From the NCBI GenBank assembly GCA_036273715.1, contig DASUHB010000069.1:124001-188000 (forward strand): a DNA stretch of 64,000 nt, given 5' to 3'. Positions 18,497 to 28,047 of this stretch are shown in pieces. Made by a program: the position numbers and the translations under genes. Each line of letters begins with the position of its first letter. Position 1 is the first letter of the stretch. This DNA is from Gemmatimonadaceae bacterium. GTDB taxonomy: Bacteria > Gemmatimonadota > Gemmatimonadetes > Gemmatimonadales > Gemmatimonadaceae. The notes beneath the pieces are model-generated. The model saw only the letters and a list, made by a program, of their open reading frames with translations. It did no database searches and had not been told where the DNA came from.

Positions 18497-18615
18497 TCGC
18501 TCAAGACGCTGAGCCTTGGGTCGCTGCATGGCTACGGCACGGTACTATCGCCTCACGGCGGCCGGCCGCTAACAACTCGGCGTCGAGTCGTCGGCATTCG
18601 CGCGCGCGATGCGCG
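18497..18615 (+). pseudogene. Relic of a PadR regulator with an internal deletion
   Basis: Immediately after the aldo/keto reductase stop, the plus strand reads SLKTLSLGSLHGYG (18497-18538), the N-terminal PadR signature (compare VLKTLSWGAMHGYA in copy 2). A frame change follows, then YYRLTAAGR-stop-QLGVESSAFARAMRA (18543-18615), which matches the wing and following helix of PadR (YYRLTPAGRRQLAAET...). About 50 residues between the blocks are missing and an in-frame TAA interrupts the second. It is not a functional gene. The orientation is opposite to the five living PadR genes. Confidence 0.65.
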
Positions 18616-18698
18616 CTTCGGCATCCGGACGCTCGGCCGCAGCCCAGCCTCGGCACTGCGGCAGGACTGAGCCCGCGACGGCTAACGTGCGCGAACGG

Positions 18699-21374
18699 CT
18701 ATTCCGCCCGCATCGCCCGCGACGGGTCCACCGACATCGCTCGGCGCGCGGGAATGAACAACGCCGCGAAGGAGATCGCCGCGATCACACATGCCGCGAG
18801 CGCGTAGCTCAACACGTCGATCGGCGCAACCTCGTAGAGCAGCGAGCCGAGCGTGCGCGAGAGAAGCGCGCCTGACGTCAACCCGATCGCCAATCCCGCG
18901 AGCACCAGACGGCCGCCGTGGCCGTACACCAACGCCAACACATCGCCACGCTGCGCACCAAGCGCCACCCGGACACCGATCTCGCGCGTCCGCTGAAAGA
19001 CGCTGTACGACACGAGACCGTAGAGTCCCACCGCGGCCAGCAGCAGCGCCAGCGCGGCGAAGGCCGCCAGTACTCTGCTCTGCACGCGCTGTCGCCAGAG
19101 CGACTGGTTCACGGCGTCATCCATTGTCTTGACGTCGTACAGCGCCAGGCCGGGATCCAGGTCGTGCAGGGCGGCACGCATCGCCGGCACGATGGCATAG
19201 GGATTCGTTAGGCGCGTACGCACGACGAGCACCTGCGAGCGCGTCGGTAGCATCCGATACGGCATGTACAGCGCCGGCCCCATCGGCTGCGGCAGGCGGT
19301 AGTGGCGGTAGTCGCGCACCACCCCAACGATCGTCACCCACGGCTGGCCGCTTTCGGGCGGCGCGAATCGCACGCGTTTGCCGATCGGATCTTCGTTTGG
19401 ATACGCACGCCGCACGAAGCTCTCGTTCACGACCGCAACCGGCGCAAGCGTGTCGCGGTCGGCCGCGGCGAGCGCACGTCCTCGGACTAACGCAACGCCC
19501 AGCGCCGGGAAGAAGTCCGGAGACACCACCTGGAAATGCGACTCGAATTCTTCGTTGGGCCGCGCCGGCGGCCGACCGTCAAACCAGACGTCGCTCTGCA
19601 CGTCCCATCCGCTGAACGGAATGCCCTGCGCCGACCCGACGACGCGTACACCAGGAATCGCGCGCACGCGTGCCTCGAGATTCGTGAACAACGCGATGCG
19701 CCGCGCACTCGCCTCGTAGCCCTGGTCGGGCAGTGTCACGCGCGCCGTGAGGATTCCGGCCCGATCGAACCCCAGGTCCGTGTGTGTGTAAGCCCGATAG
19801 CTGCGAACCAGCAGCGCGCCGCCGATCACCAGGACGGTCGAGATGGCGAGCTCGGCGACCACCAGGATCGAGCGGCCGCTCACGTGGGCGTCGCCACTGC
19901 CGCCCGTTCGTGCGCGCTCATCGCGTAGCGCGCGATTCACGTCCAGCTTCGTCACGCGCAGCGCCGGCACGACACCGCACAGCACCGCGGTCATGACAAT
20001 CACGAGCGCCGAGGCGGCGAGCGCCCGCGCATCCACGGTGAAATCGAAATAGAACGGGACGCCGTTCGGAAACGCCAAGCGCGCCAACCGCACCGCCCAG
20101 ATGCCGGCCACGGCGCCGGCGACGCCGCCCGCAACCGCGATGAGCGCGCTCTCCGTGAACAATTGCCTAACGAGATCGCCGCGCGCGGCGCCAAGCGCGG
20201 AGCGCAGCGCAAGCTCCCGGCCACGCGAGATGCCGCGCACGAGCGTCAAGTTCGCCACGTTGGCGCACGCGATCAGCAGCACGAACGCCACCGCGCCGAG
20301 AAACACGAACAGGGGGCGCCGGAAGTCTCCCGTGAGGTCCTCGCGCAGCGTCATCACCTCGGCTGCCCACCCGGTGTTCTCGTTGGGAAATTCGCGCTGC
20401 AGTTGGGCCGATACGCGCGCCAGGTCCGTCGTTGCCTGCTCGACGGTCACGCCGGGTCGCAGCCGGCCGATCGCACCCGCGTATTCGCGATTGTTGCGCG
20501 GTTCGCTCGACGGCCCATCGGTCGCGAACGGCATCCAGAACTGGCCGACATCCGGGAAGCTGAATCCGGGCGGCATCACGCCGGCGACGAGATGCGGCCG
20601 ACCGTCCATCGAGATCGTACGTCCGACGATCGAGCTGTCGCCGCCGAAGCGCCGCTGCCAGAGTCCGTAGCCGAGCAGCACGACGTCTGACGATGCGAGG
20701 CGCTCCTCTTCCGGCCGGAATCCTCTGCCCAACATCGGCCGGACGCCTAACAGCGAGAAGAGATTCGCCGACACCGCGGCGCCGGACACGCGCTCGCTCT
20801 CGCCGGTCGTGATCGTGATCGTCGCCCAGGTCCAGATGCCTAACGCCAAGAGCGACCGGTTCTCGTCGCGCCAGGAGACATAGTCTTTGTAGGAGACGTT
20901 CACGCGGTGATAGTCGTGCGACACGTTCTGCGCGTACACGGACACGAGCTGCCGCGCATTCGGATACGGCAGCGGCCGCACGAGCATCGCGTCGACGGCG
21001 GACAGGATCATCGTCGTCACGCCGACGCCAAGCGCGATGCAGACGATGGACGTGATCGCGAAACCCGGACTCTTCAGGATGGCGCGGAGCGCGACGCGCG
21101 CGTCGCGTGCCACAGCGGCGACGAGGTCGCGCGCACTCTGCCGGCGCTTGTACGCACGCTCCATTCGCACGGCCTCATCGCGCACACTGGAGACCTGGCC
21201 AAAGCGTTGCATGGCGCGCTCGCGTGCGGCGATGGGGTCCAACCCTGCCGCGACGTACTCGGCGACGCGACGCTCGAGGTGATACGCGATCTCATCGTCG
21301 ATGTCGCGCTCCACACCGCGCGACATCAGGCGCGCACGCCAGCCGCGTCGATGCGATCGGTCGTCTCGCCGCAT
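18699..21374 (-). CDS. ADOP-family duplicated permease (MacB/FtsX fold), copy 3
   Basis: 891 residues with the prefix domain (RDIDDEIAYHLERRVAEYVAAG), TM1 (GFAITSIVCIALGVGVTTMILSAV), a MacB-like periplasmic domain, the central cluster AFVLLIACANVANLTLVRGISRGRELALRSALGAARGDLVRQL, and a second FtsX unit ending PARRAMSVDPSRAMRAE. It starts 10 bases after the PadR stop. The conserved ELALRxALGAxRxxL loop is present in both halves, as in bona fide FtsX proteins. The gene is full-length with no sign of decay. The ATP-binding partner, if any, must be encoded elsewhere. Confidence 0.93.
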   Translation of the reverse strand: MRRDDRSHRRGWRARLMSRGVERDIDDEIAYHLERRVAEYVAAGLDPIAARERAMQRFGQVSSVRDEAVRMERAYKRRQSARDLVAAVARDARVALRAILKSPGFAITSIVCIALGVGVTTMILSAVDAMLVRPLPYPNARQLVSVYAQNVSHDYHRVNVSYKDYVSWRDENRSLLALGIWTWATITITTGESERVSGAAVSANLFSLLGVRPMLGRGFRPEEERLASSDVVLLGYGLWQRRFGGDSSIVGRTISMDGRPHLVAGVMPPGFSFPDVGQFWMPFATDGPSSEPRNNREYAGAIGRLRPGVTVEQATTDLARVSAQLQREFPNENTGWAAEVMTLREDLTGDFRRPLFVFLGAVAFVLLIACANVANLTLVRGISRGRELALRSALGAARGDLVRQLFTESALIAVAGGVAGAVAGIWAVRLARLAFPNGVPFYFDFTVDARALAASALVIVMTAVLCGVVPALRVTKLDVNRALRDERARTGGSGDAHVSGRSILVVAELAISTVLVIGGALLVRSYRAYTHTDLGFDRAGILTARVTLPDQGYEASARRIALFTNLEARVRAIPGVRVVGSAQGIPFSGWDVQSDVWFDGRPPARPNEEFESHFQVVSPDFFPALGVALVRGRALAAADRDTLAPVAVVNESFVRRAYPNEDPIGKRVRFAPPESGQPWVTIVGVVRDYRHYRLPQPMGPALYMPYRMLPTRSQVLVVRTRLTNPYAIVPAMRAALHDLDPGLALYDVKTMDDAVNQSLWRQRVQSRVLAAFAALALLLAAVGLYGLVSYSVFQRTREIGVRVALGAQRGDVLALVYGHGGRLVLAGLAIGLTSGALLSRTLGSLLYEVAPIDVLSYALAACVIAAISFAALFIPARRAMSVDPSRAMRAE

Positions 21375-21384
21375 CGGTTCTTCG

Positions 21385-21783
21385 TTAGACCGGGTTGGCC
21401 GGCGCCGAGAGCGCCGCGAACACCGCGGTCGCGTACCGCGTCCAGGTGTCGCGCTCGACGCGCAGTTGCGCCCGGCCTTGCGCGGTGAGCTCGTAGTAGC
21501 AGGCGCGTCGTCCGTTGTCCGAGACGCCCCACGACGGTCGCACCCACCCCTTGCTCCGCAGCCGGTGCAGCGCGGGATAGAGCGTGCCTTCGCCGACGTT
21601 CAGCACGTCGCCGGTTGCGCGCTCGATCCAGCGCGCAACGTCGTAGCCGTGGCTCGGTCCCCACGACAGCGCTTTGAGCACGAGGACGTCGAGGGTGCCG
21701 CGGAGAATGTCGATCGATGCGGGCAGAGGGCACTCCCATTTGGTTTCGATGGATAGGATGCGAGGCCTTCCATCGAAGCGCAA
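21385..21783 (-). CDS. PadR-family transcriptional regulator paired with ADOP copy 3
   Basis: The conserved part begins ASIDILRGTLDVLVLKALSW and continues with GTLYPALHRLRSKGWVRPSWGVSDNGRRACYYELTAQGRAQL, a complete PadR winged helix. The open frame extends upstream to a TTG at 21783, adding about 22 non-homologous residues (MRFDGRPRILSIETKWE...). No in-frame ATG or GTG gives the shorter form, so the true start is uncertain. The permease follows after 10 bases. The streptogramin-lyase-like gene ends on the same strand 45 bases upstream. Confidence 0.9.
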   Translation of the reverse strand: MRFDGRPRILSIETKWECPLPASIDILRGTLDVLVLKALSWGPSHGYDVARWIERATGDVLNVGEGTLYPALHRLRSKGWVRPSWGVSDNGRRACYYELTAQGRAQLRVERDTWTRYATAVFAALSAPANPV

Positions 21784-21828
21784 GGGGGCGGTCAGCCCGT
21801 GCGGTGGTACCTCCTGACGGTCTTTCGG

Positions 21829-22836
21829 TTAGGCGCCGAGTGTGATGAGGCCGAGCCGGCCTGTCCCGCTGAGGGCGAGCCAGAGGCGGCCGCGCGCCGC
21901 GTCGAGCGCCATGTTGCGGACGACCGCACCCTTGGTCGGAATCGCGACCACCTCGGCGACGCGATCGGCGTTCGGGTCGAACACGATCACCTGATTCGTC
22001 CCCGCCTCGTCGTACCAGAGACGGCCGTCCGGCGCGATGGCGATGCCGTAGGGGCCGGCTTCCTTTCCGCCGGGCGTCGCGAACTCCCGCACGGTGCCCG
22101 TGGCCGGATCCAGCACGCCTAACTTGTGCTGCACGTAGTCGGTGAACCACACACGACCTGTCGCGTCGACGACCAGCCGCCGCGGACGCGCGCCGGCATC
22201 GGGCAGCGTGAACTCGCGCAATGCGCCGCTCGATGGATCGATGCGGCCGATGACGTTCGTGCCGAACAAGGCCATCCAGAGACCGCCATCGTGGCCGGCC
22301 ACGAGACCGTACGGCAGCGCGTGCGGCGTCGCGAGCGGAAAGATGCGGACGTGGCCCGTTGCCGGATCGAGCTCGCCGTACAGATTCGAGCCTTGCGCCG
22401 TGAACCAGATCTTGCCGTCGTGAAAGAGCGGCGTATGCGGGTCGCGCGCACGGGCGGGCAACACGTATTCACGAATCTTGCCCGTCGCGGGGTCCAGCCT
22501 GCCTAACCGGCCGGCGGCGTTCGCCGTGTACCACACGGCCCCGTCGGGCGCGACGATGATGCCGTGCGGGCCCGATCGCGGCGTCGGCGTCGGGTAGTCC
22601 GTGATCCTGCCCGTCGACGGATCGAGCCGCCCGATGACGCTGTTGGCCATGTCCGTGTACCACACGATGCCATCGGCGCCGACCGCGGGGTCGTGCGGGA
22701 ATGCGTTAGGCCGAGGGATGGCGTACTCGGTGATGTGGTGCGCGGGCGGGAGCGGCAGCGGGCGCGCGGCGGCGAGACCAAGCGTGAGCGTCGTGACTGC
22801 AACGATCGGCGACGTGAAGCGAAGCGAGCGGCGCAT
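21829..22836 (-). CDS. Exported streptogramin-lyase-like (Vgb/NHL) beta-propeller, 335 aa
   Basis: The ATG at 22836 is preceded by GGAGGG and starts a signal peptide (MRRSLRFTSPIVAVTTLTLG). An upstream start at 22872 is open but adds only a polar leader. The body has regular blades of 40-45 residues with the Vgb hallmark D-G-x-(V/I)-W-(Y/F)-T...G-R-L-D-P-x-T-G (VWYTDMANSVIGRLDPSTG, IWFTAQGSNLYGELDPATG, VWFTDYVQHKLGVLDPATG). True Vgb linearises streptogramin B using His/Glu residues in late blades. I cannot confirm those here, where the late blade has WYDEAG. A periplasmic propeller of unknown ligand is the safer call. Confidence 0.8.
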   Translation of the reverse strand: MRRSLRFTSPIVAVTTLTLGLAAARPLPLPPAHHITEYAIPRPNAFPHDPAVGADGIVWYTDMANSVIGRLDPSTGRITDYPTPTPRSGPHGIIVAPDGAVWYTANAAGRLGRLDPATGKIREYVLPARARDPHTPLFHDGKIWFTAQGSNLYGELDPATGHVRIFPLATPHALPYGLVAGHDGGLWMALFGTNVIGRIDPSSGALREFTLPDAGARPRRLVVDATGRVWFTDYVQHKLGVLDPATGTVREFATPGGKEAGPYGIAIAPDGRLWYDEAGTNQVIVFDPNADRVAEVVAIPTKGAVVRNMALDAARGRLWLALSGTGRLGLITLGA

Positions 22837-23085
22837 CGGGGAACCCTCCGCGGGCGAGCGAAGCGAAGGCACAAAGATCGTGCCCGTGCCGGTGATACGC
22901 GCAAACGAAGCAAATGCTTACATCAACTATCTCCGCAACCCGGCCGCATGCGCAAGAAGGCGAGCGCGACGCAGATGTTTTGTGTCACGCTCGTGCGCGC
23001 CGCGTCAAAGTTTGCGCCGCACCGCTTGCATTTCCGGCCGGCGCTGGTGAGCATGAGGGTCCACGATCATTTGCAGGAGGGACAC

Positions 23086-23574
23086 ATGGCCAAGGCGAAG
23101 AGAACGGTACCCGAGGGGTATCACACCGTCACGCCGCATCTCACCATGGCGAACGCGGCCCAGGCGATCGAATGGTACAAGAAAGCGCTCGGCGCCGAGG
23201 AGGTGGCGCGCGCGGTGGGGCCGGACGGCAAAGTGCTGCACGCGCAGATTCGCATTGGCGATTCTGCGATCATGCTCAACGATGACATGATGGGCGGCAA
23301 CACGACGAAAGATCACAACGGCTCGCCGGTGTCGATCTGGCTGTACGTCGACGACTGCGACACGCTATTCAATCGCGCGCTCAAGGCAGGCGCCAAGGTT
23401 GCGCCCGGCGGCATGGGAGAAATGGCGGATCAATTCTGGGGAGATCGCTGCGGCATGATCGTGGATCCCGAGGGTTATTGGTGGACGATCGCGACCCACA
23501 AGGAAGATCTGACCCCGGAGGAAATGAAGACGCGCACCGAGGAGTTCATGCGGCAGATGGCCGGCGCGCATTAG
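23086..23574 (+). CDS. VOC-family protein (glyoxalase/PhnB-like), 162 aa
   Basis: GGAGG stands six bases before the ATG at 23086 (MAKAKRTVPEGYHTVTPHL). The sequence has the two beta-alpha-beta-beta-beta modules of the vicinal oxygen chelate fold: TPHLTMANAAQAIEWYKKALGAEEV...VLHAQIRIGDSAIMLND, then VSIWLYVDDCDTLFNRALKAGAKV...GDRCGMIVDPEGYWWTIATH. The H in VLHAQI and the E in DPEGYWW occupy usual metal-ligand positions. Relatives include PhnB-like and bleomycin-resistance-like proteins whose substrates are mostly unknown. It is a single gene, followed by a strong hairpin at 23635. Upstream (22837-23085) the DNA is locally AT-richer and probably holds its promoter. Confidence 0.88.
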   Translation: MAKAKRTVPEGYHTVTPHLTMANAAQAIEWYKKALGAEEVARAVGPDGKVLHAQIRIGDSAIMLNDDMMGGNTTKDHNGSPVSIWLYVDDCDTLFNRALKAGAKVAPGGMGEMADQFWGDRCGMIVDPEGYWWTIATHKEDLTPEEMKTRTEEFMRQMAGAH

Positions 23575-23634
23575 CCGACTCCCGTCCCGATTTCGACATT
23601 GTCCGTCGGCGAGCGGGTTCGTCTCGTCGACCAT

Positions 23635-23670
23635 GCGAAGGCCACTGTCCAGTCTGACGGTGGCCTTCGC
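23635..23670 (+). terminator. Hairpin downstream of the VOC gene
   Basis: Perfect 11-base arms GCGAAGGCCAC (23635-23645) and GTGGCCTTCGC (23660-23670) with a 14-base loop, 60 bases after the VOC stop. There is no T-run, so it would be a Rho-dependent or RNA-stabilising hairpin rather than a classical intrinsic terminator. The 200 bases after it, up to the methyltransferase start, show nothing else I can support. Confidence 0.5.
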
Positions 23671-23875
23671 GATCGATGGCAATGCGTTGGGCCTTCGAGC
23701 AGCCGCCTGACACGGGCGGCGTCGACCGCTCGACTCCGAGCGAGCACTTCGGCACGACTCGCGCGGCGATTCGCCCGCTCCGCGAGATGACCGCCTCAGC
23801 GGTTGGCCGCTCGCGGCGGCGCCGGCCGTGCCTAACGGTGCGGCGCGACAACCATGCGACCGAGGATGGTAAGCG

Positions 23876-24865
23876 ATGCCGAACCACCAGCGGAATTATC
23901 GGGCGATACTCGAGCGCAACGTCGGATTCGATGGCAACACGCGCTGGCTGCGATACGCCAGACGCAACGGATTCAAGGAGGTGAAGGCGGAACGCGTGCG
24001 GCGATGCCCGGACTGCGGCGGGCGCCCCAAGCGAAAACCCTGGGGCCAGTACGTCCATTTCAGCACGCTGATTCATCTCCTCGAGTGCAGCCGGTGCGGG
24101 CTCGTTTGGTCCGACGCGCGCATCGATCCGGGTCTCGTCCGCAGGCAATTCGAGGTCATGTACAATGGCGAGAAGTACTTTCGCTTCTCGAGACGCCGCA
24201 TATTCAGGCACTTGGCGCGCGTCATCGACGATCTCGCGCCGCGCGGCGCACACGTGCTCGACATCGGCGGTGCGCGCGGCGATCTCATGGCGCATCTCGT
24301 CGAACGGCGTCCGGACCTGTACGTGGTCGTGAACGACATCTCTGCCTCGGGGACCAAGGCCGCGAACGAGCAACATGGATTCCCGACGATCACCGGCGGC
24401 GCGCAAGCGCTCGACGAGCACGAGCGGCGTTACGACATCGTCGTGCTGAGCGACGTCCTGTACTTCGAACCCGACATCCGGCGTCTCTGGTCTGCGTTAG
24501 ACAAGCTCGTCGCGCCCGGCGGCACGGTGATTCTCCGCCTGCCGCACAAGTGGCCGCTCATCCGGCTGTGGCAGCGGTGGTATCGCGCCACGCGCTCGCG
24601 TGCCCGGCAGCGGCTGCAGCATCGCATTCGCTTTTTCAACCCCGAGCACATCTTCATTTTCCGTCGCCAGTATCTGCGCGCGCGCCTCGCCGCCATGGGC
24701 TTTGGGCGGATTCGCGCGATGCCGTCACCCGTCCTCGCGCATGCGGGCACGCGCGCGTTCGACGCCGCGGCGTACGCCTTCGCCACGCTGCTCTACTGGT
24801 TGACCGCCGGCGCCCTTGCGGTGACGCCGAGCATCGTGGTCGTCGGCGCCGCCCGCCGCGCCTAA
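23876..24865 (+). CDS. Class I SAM-dependent methyltransferase with N-terminal zinc knuckles, 329 aa
   Basis: The N-terminus holds two CxxC pairs (C44/C47 in VRRCPDCGGRP and C71/C74 in LECSRCGLVW) that likely bind one zinc. The Rossmann methyltransferase domain follows: motif I HVLDIGGARGDLMAHL (about 126-141), an acidic strand-2 end (VVVNDISASG), and YDIVVLSDVLYFEPD for motif IV. The C-terminus has two hydrophobic stretches (FDAAAYAFATLLYWLTAGALAV), so it may touch the membrane. Zinc-knuckle methyltransferases of this layout often act on sugars or polyketide-like intermediates, but the substrate here is unknown. Single gene, convergent with ADOP copy 4. Confidence 0.85.
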   Translation: MPNHQRNYRAILERNVGFDGNTRWLRYARRNGFKEVKAERVRRCPDCGGRPKRKPWGQYVHFSTLIHLLECSRCGLVWSDARIDPGLVRRQFEVMYNGEKYFRFSRRRIFRHLARVIDDLAPRGAHVLDIGGARGDLMAHLVERRPDLYVVVNDISASGTKAANEQHGFPTITGGAQALDEHERRYDIVVLSDVLYFEPDIRRLWSALDKLVAPGGTVILRLPHKWPLIRLWQRWYRATRSRARQRLQHRIRFFNPEHIFIFRRQYLRARLAAMGFGRIRAMPSPVLAHAGTRAFDAAAYAFATLLYWLTAGALAVTPSIVVVGAARRA

Positions 24866-24914
24866 CGCGATGCATCCAGGCCGTCGGATGGCCCGGCGTG
24901 CTGCTTGGCCTGTT

Positions 24915-27569
24915 CTATTCGACGAGCGCCGCCGCCGGGTCGGCTCGCGCCGCCCGCCTCGCCGGCAGGTAGCTGGCGAGGACGGCGACCACGCAGAATA
25001 GAGCGGCTACCCCCGCGAACGTGACAGGGTCCAACGGGGAGACGCCGTACAACCATCGGTCGAGCGAATGCATCGCTCCGAGTGTGCACGCCAAGCCGAC
25101 GATCGTCCCGATCGCCGCCAGTCGCAGCGCCCGCACGACGACGAGCCTGACCACGCCGCCGGCGGAGGACCCGAGAGCGATACGCAACCCCATCTCCTGC
25201 CGGCGCTCGTTCACGACGTACGACATGACACCGAATATGCCGACGGCGCCAAGCGCCAGCGCGACTAACGCAAACACCGTCACTAAGCCAGCGGTGAACC
25301 GGGCGCCGGCAACCGAGTTGTCCACGACATCGTTCATCGTCCGCACGTCGCTCACCGGCACGCCGCGGTCGATGTCGTGGACAATGCCACGAATCGCCAT
25401 GCCCGTGGCTGCGGGATCACCCGCGCCGCGCACGACGATCCATAGCTCAGTGCCGACCATGCTGGTGCGCTGCGCCCACGGCATGTACATCGTCGCGCTC
25501 GACGTGTCGCGCAGGCTGTCCTGCTTGGTATCGGGCACCACGCCGACGACCGTGATCCAGGGGCTGTCGAACGGATAGCCGATGCGTTGGCCGATGGCAT
25601 CGCCATTCGGCCAGAACCGCCTCGCGACACTCCTACTAACGACAGCCACCAGCGGCTCACCCGGACGATCCGCATCCGTGAACGATCGTCCGCGCAGAAC
25701 CGGAATCCCCATGGCCGCGAAGTATCCCGGACTCACGGTTTGAAAGTGGTCGACGATCGGCAGCGCATGCTTCACGTCTTCGAACTGTCCCTGGACGCGG
25801 ATCGCCTGACTCCAGACCGGCTCGGCGAGCGAAAGCTGGTTGACTAACGCAGCGCTCGTGACGCCCGGCATGGCGCCCACGCGCTCGAGCACGTCGGCAT
25901 AGAAGTTGGCCAGACGCTCGCTGCCGGAGGTGTACGTCGCCTCGGGCGCCGAGATGCGCGCGGCAACGACGTGAGCGGGATCGAATCCGGGGGCGATCGA
26001 TCGAAGCGCGGCGAAACTGCGTACGAGAAGCATCGAAGCTGCGACGAGCATGACGGCGAGCGCTATTTCACCGCCCACGAGCCACGCCGACACGCGAGCG
26101 TGCGACCTGGACGCCGTCGCTCGGCGGCCAAGCATGGCGCCCGAGGCGGACGCGGCCGCGGACGTGGCGCGAATCGCCGGCACGATGCTGAACACGATGC
26201 CGGTTGCAATGGCCATAACGAGCGCGAAGCCCAACGCTGTGCCGCTGACGCCGATTTCATTCGCTCTCGGAAGGCCCGTCGGCACCGCGGTGACGAGCGC
26301 GTGTACGGTTAGGACGGCAAGCGCGACCCCGGCAACCGCACCAACGGCGGAAAGCAGCAGGCCTTCGGTCACGAGCTGTCGCGTCAGACGGCCGCGGCCG
26401 CCGCCCAACGCCGCACGCACGGCGAGTTCGCGTTCGCGGGAATTCGCTCGAGCGAGCAGCAGATTGGCGACGTTGACGCAGGCGATGGCCAACACGAACA
26501 GCGTTGCGCCAAAGAGCATCCAGAGGAGCGGTTCGCTGCTGCCGACGACATCTGCCTTGAGCGGCGTCACCGTCGCATCCCGGCGATACTGGGGGCCGGG
26601 GTCCCAGATCGGGTTCGATGTACGCAGTGACGGCCACACCACGCGCAGCTCGCGCCGCGCCTGATCGAGCGTCGTGTTAGGCGCGAGCCGGCCGACGAAC
26701 TCCTTGCCGCCCACGCCCCACATGAGGCCGATGTTCTGCGGATCGATGACGTACGGTCGCCAGTACTGAACGTCGGCGTTTGGATAGCGGAACGAGGGGC
26801 CCATGACGCCGATGATGGTGTATGGCAGCCCCTCGAGCGTCACCTTCCGGCCGATGACGTCTCGGGCGCCGCCAAACTCCCGGCGCCAGGTCGCGTAGCT
26901 CAACATCAACACATGAGCGTTGCCGACCTCGCCGTCGTTAGGCGTGAACCCGCGGCCGAGCATCGGCGCGGCGCCGAGCAACGGCATGAGGTTCGGCGTC
27001 ACGGCGACGCCCGTCAGGCGCAGTGCGTCGCGGCCGTCGTCAACCGGATCGGTTGTCGGATCCCATTCCGCGAGACCGGTAATCGTGCGCAAACGCTCCC
27101 GGAGCGCCAGGTACTCTCCCGACGATCCCTGTCCCAGCGTGACCAAACGATCGGGCTGCGAGTATGGCAGCGGCTGCAGCACCACCGCATTGAGCACCGA
27201 AAAGATGGCGGTGTTCGCTCCGATTCCAAGCGCAAGTGTGAGAGCGGCAGCAATCGTAAATGCCGGCGCGCGCCGCAGCGCCCGCCAGCCGAATATGATG
27301 TCCTGCACGAAGTCCGCGAGATACTCGGCCCGTCGCTCGGTCGCCCGCTGCCGTTCGTCATGCCTGACCAGAATAGAGCGAACCGCCGCGATGTCGCCGA
27401 ACCGTTCGACGGCGTCGCGGCGCGCATCCGCCGCCGACATTCCGAGCGCAAGGTTGCGCTCGATGCGCGACTGGATATGAAACGCGAGCTCCTCGTCGAC
27501 ATCGCCGGCGTCGTCGGGGCGCAGAAAGCCCGAGTACCGGCGGCGATGCGATCCGCGACCATCGCTCAT
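24915..27569 (-). CDS. ADOP-family duplicated permease (MacB/FtsX fold), copy 4
   Basis: 884 residues with the prefix domain (AGDVDEELAFHIQSRIERNLALG), TM1 (AFTIAAALTLALGIGANTAIFSVLNAVVLQPLPY), a MacB-like periplasmic domain, central IACVNVANLLLARANSRERELAVRAALGGGRGRLTRQLV, and a second FtsX unit ending PARRAARADPAAALVE. The ATG overlaps the PadR stop in an ATGA arrangement (27566-27569), so the two are translationally coupled. Otherwise it is a typical orphan permease with no neighbouring ATPase. Confidence 0.93.
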   Translation of the reverse strand: MSDGRGSHRRRYSGFLRPDDAGDVDEELAFHIQSRIERNLALGMSAADARRDAVERFGDIAAVRSILVRHDERQRATERRAEYLADFVQDIIFGWRALRRAPAFTIAAALTLALGIGANTAIFSVLNAVVLQPLPYSQPDRLVTLGQGSSGEYLALRERLRTITGLAEWDPTTDPVDDGRDALRLTGVAVTPNLMPLLGAAPMLGRGFTPNDGEVGNAHVLMLSYATWRREFGGARDVIGRKVTLEGLPYTIIGVMGPSFRYPNADVQYWRPYVIDPQNIGLMWGVGGKEFVGRLAPNTTLDQARRELRVVWPSLRTSNPIWDPGPQYRRDATVTPLKADVVGSSEPLLWMLFGATLFVLAIACVNVANLLLARANSRERELAVRAALGGGRGRLTRQLVTEGLLLSAVGAVAGVALAVLTVHALVTAVPTGLPRANEIGVSGTALGFALVMAIATGIVFSIVPAIRATSAAASASGAMLGRRATASRSHARVSAWLVGGEIALAVMLVAASMLLVRSFAALRSIAPGFDPAHVVAARISAPEATYTSGSERLANFYADVLERVGAMPGVTSAALVNQLSLAEPVWSQAIRVQGQFEDVKHALPIVDHFQTVSPGYFAAMGIPVLRGRSFTDADRPGEPLVAVVSRSVARRFWPNGDAIGQRIGYPFDSPWITVVGVVPDTKQDSLRDTSSATMYMPWAQRTSMVGTELWIVVRGAGDPAATGMAIRGIVHDIDRGVPVSDVRTMNDVVDNSVAGARFTAGLVTVFALVALALGAVGIFGVMSYVVNERRQEMGLRIALGSSAGGVVRLVVVRALRLAAIGTIVGLACTLGAMHSLDRWLYGVSPLDPVTFAGVAALFCVVAVLASYLPARRAARADPAAALVE

Positions 27570-27922
27570 GCGAGCGATGGCTCCGCCCGCAGCACGCGTG
27601 TCACGGCGTGGGAATACTCGAGCCAGATCGACGCTTCGGTGCGAAGCAGCGCGCGACCGGCGCGCGTAATACTATAGTAGCGCGCCCGCCGATTGTTCTC
27701 CGACACGCCCCATTCGGAGGTAACGAGCCCGCGATCCTGCAGGCGGCGGAGGGCCGGGTACAGCGACCCCTCCTCGATGCGAAGCACGTCGCCCGTCGTA
27801 TCCTCGATCCAGCGCGATATCGCGTAGCCGTGCGCACGGCCTAACAGGAGCGACTTGAGAATGAGGATGCGCAGGGTGCCCTGGAGCAGGTCACCGGGGT
27901 CGCGAAAGGCTGGCATGTTCAT
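27566..27922 (-). CDS. PadR-family transcriptional regulator paired with ADOP copy 4
   Basis: 118 residues: DLLQGTLRILILKSLLLGRAHGYAISRWIED, then EEGSLYPALRRLQDRGLVTSEWGVSENNRRARYYSITRAGRALL and a C-terminal dimerisation helix. The start is ATG at 27922 (MNMPAFRDPGD). Its promoter is well defined (27947-27974) and has the same TGTAGAC element downstream of -10 as PadR copy 1, which argues for autoregulation. The stop overlaps the permease start by four bases. Confidence 0.92.
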   Translation of the reverse strand: MNMPAFRDPGDLLQGTLRILILKSLLLGRAHGYAISRWIEDTTGDVLRIEEGSLYPALRRLQDRGLVTSEWGVSENNRRARYYSITRAGRALLRTEASIWLEYSHAVTRVLRAEPSLA

Positions 27923-27934
27923 CGTCCCTTGGCA

Positions 27935-27974
27935 AGTCTACATGACGATATGCCGCCCGTCCCTCCCCTGTCAA
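27935..27974 (-). promoter_or_regulatory. Promoter and TGTAGAC element upstream of PadR copy 4
   Basis: On the minus strand TTGACA (27974-27969) and CATATC (27952-27947) are 16 bases apart. They are followed by GTCATGTAGACTTG, which covers the predicted start of transcription. The spacer end GGGCGG, the CATA of the -10 and the TGTAGAC element line up base for base with the promoter of PadR copy 1, so both pairs may answer to related repressors. Confidence 0.55.
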
Positions 27975-28047
27975 GACTATGGGCCGAGCGGGCCCGGTGA
28001 CAGGCGACTGAATTGCCGCCACGGCACCACGCCGACGCGGCCGGCCG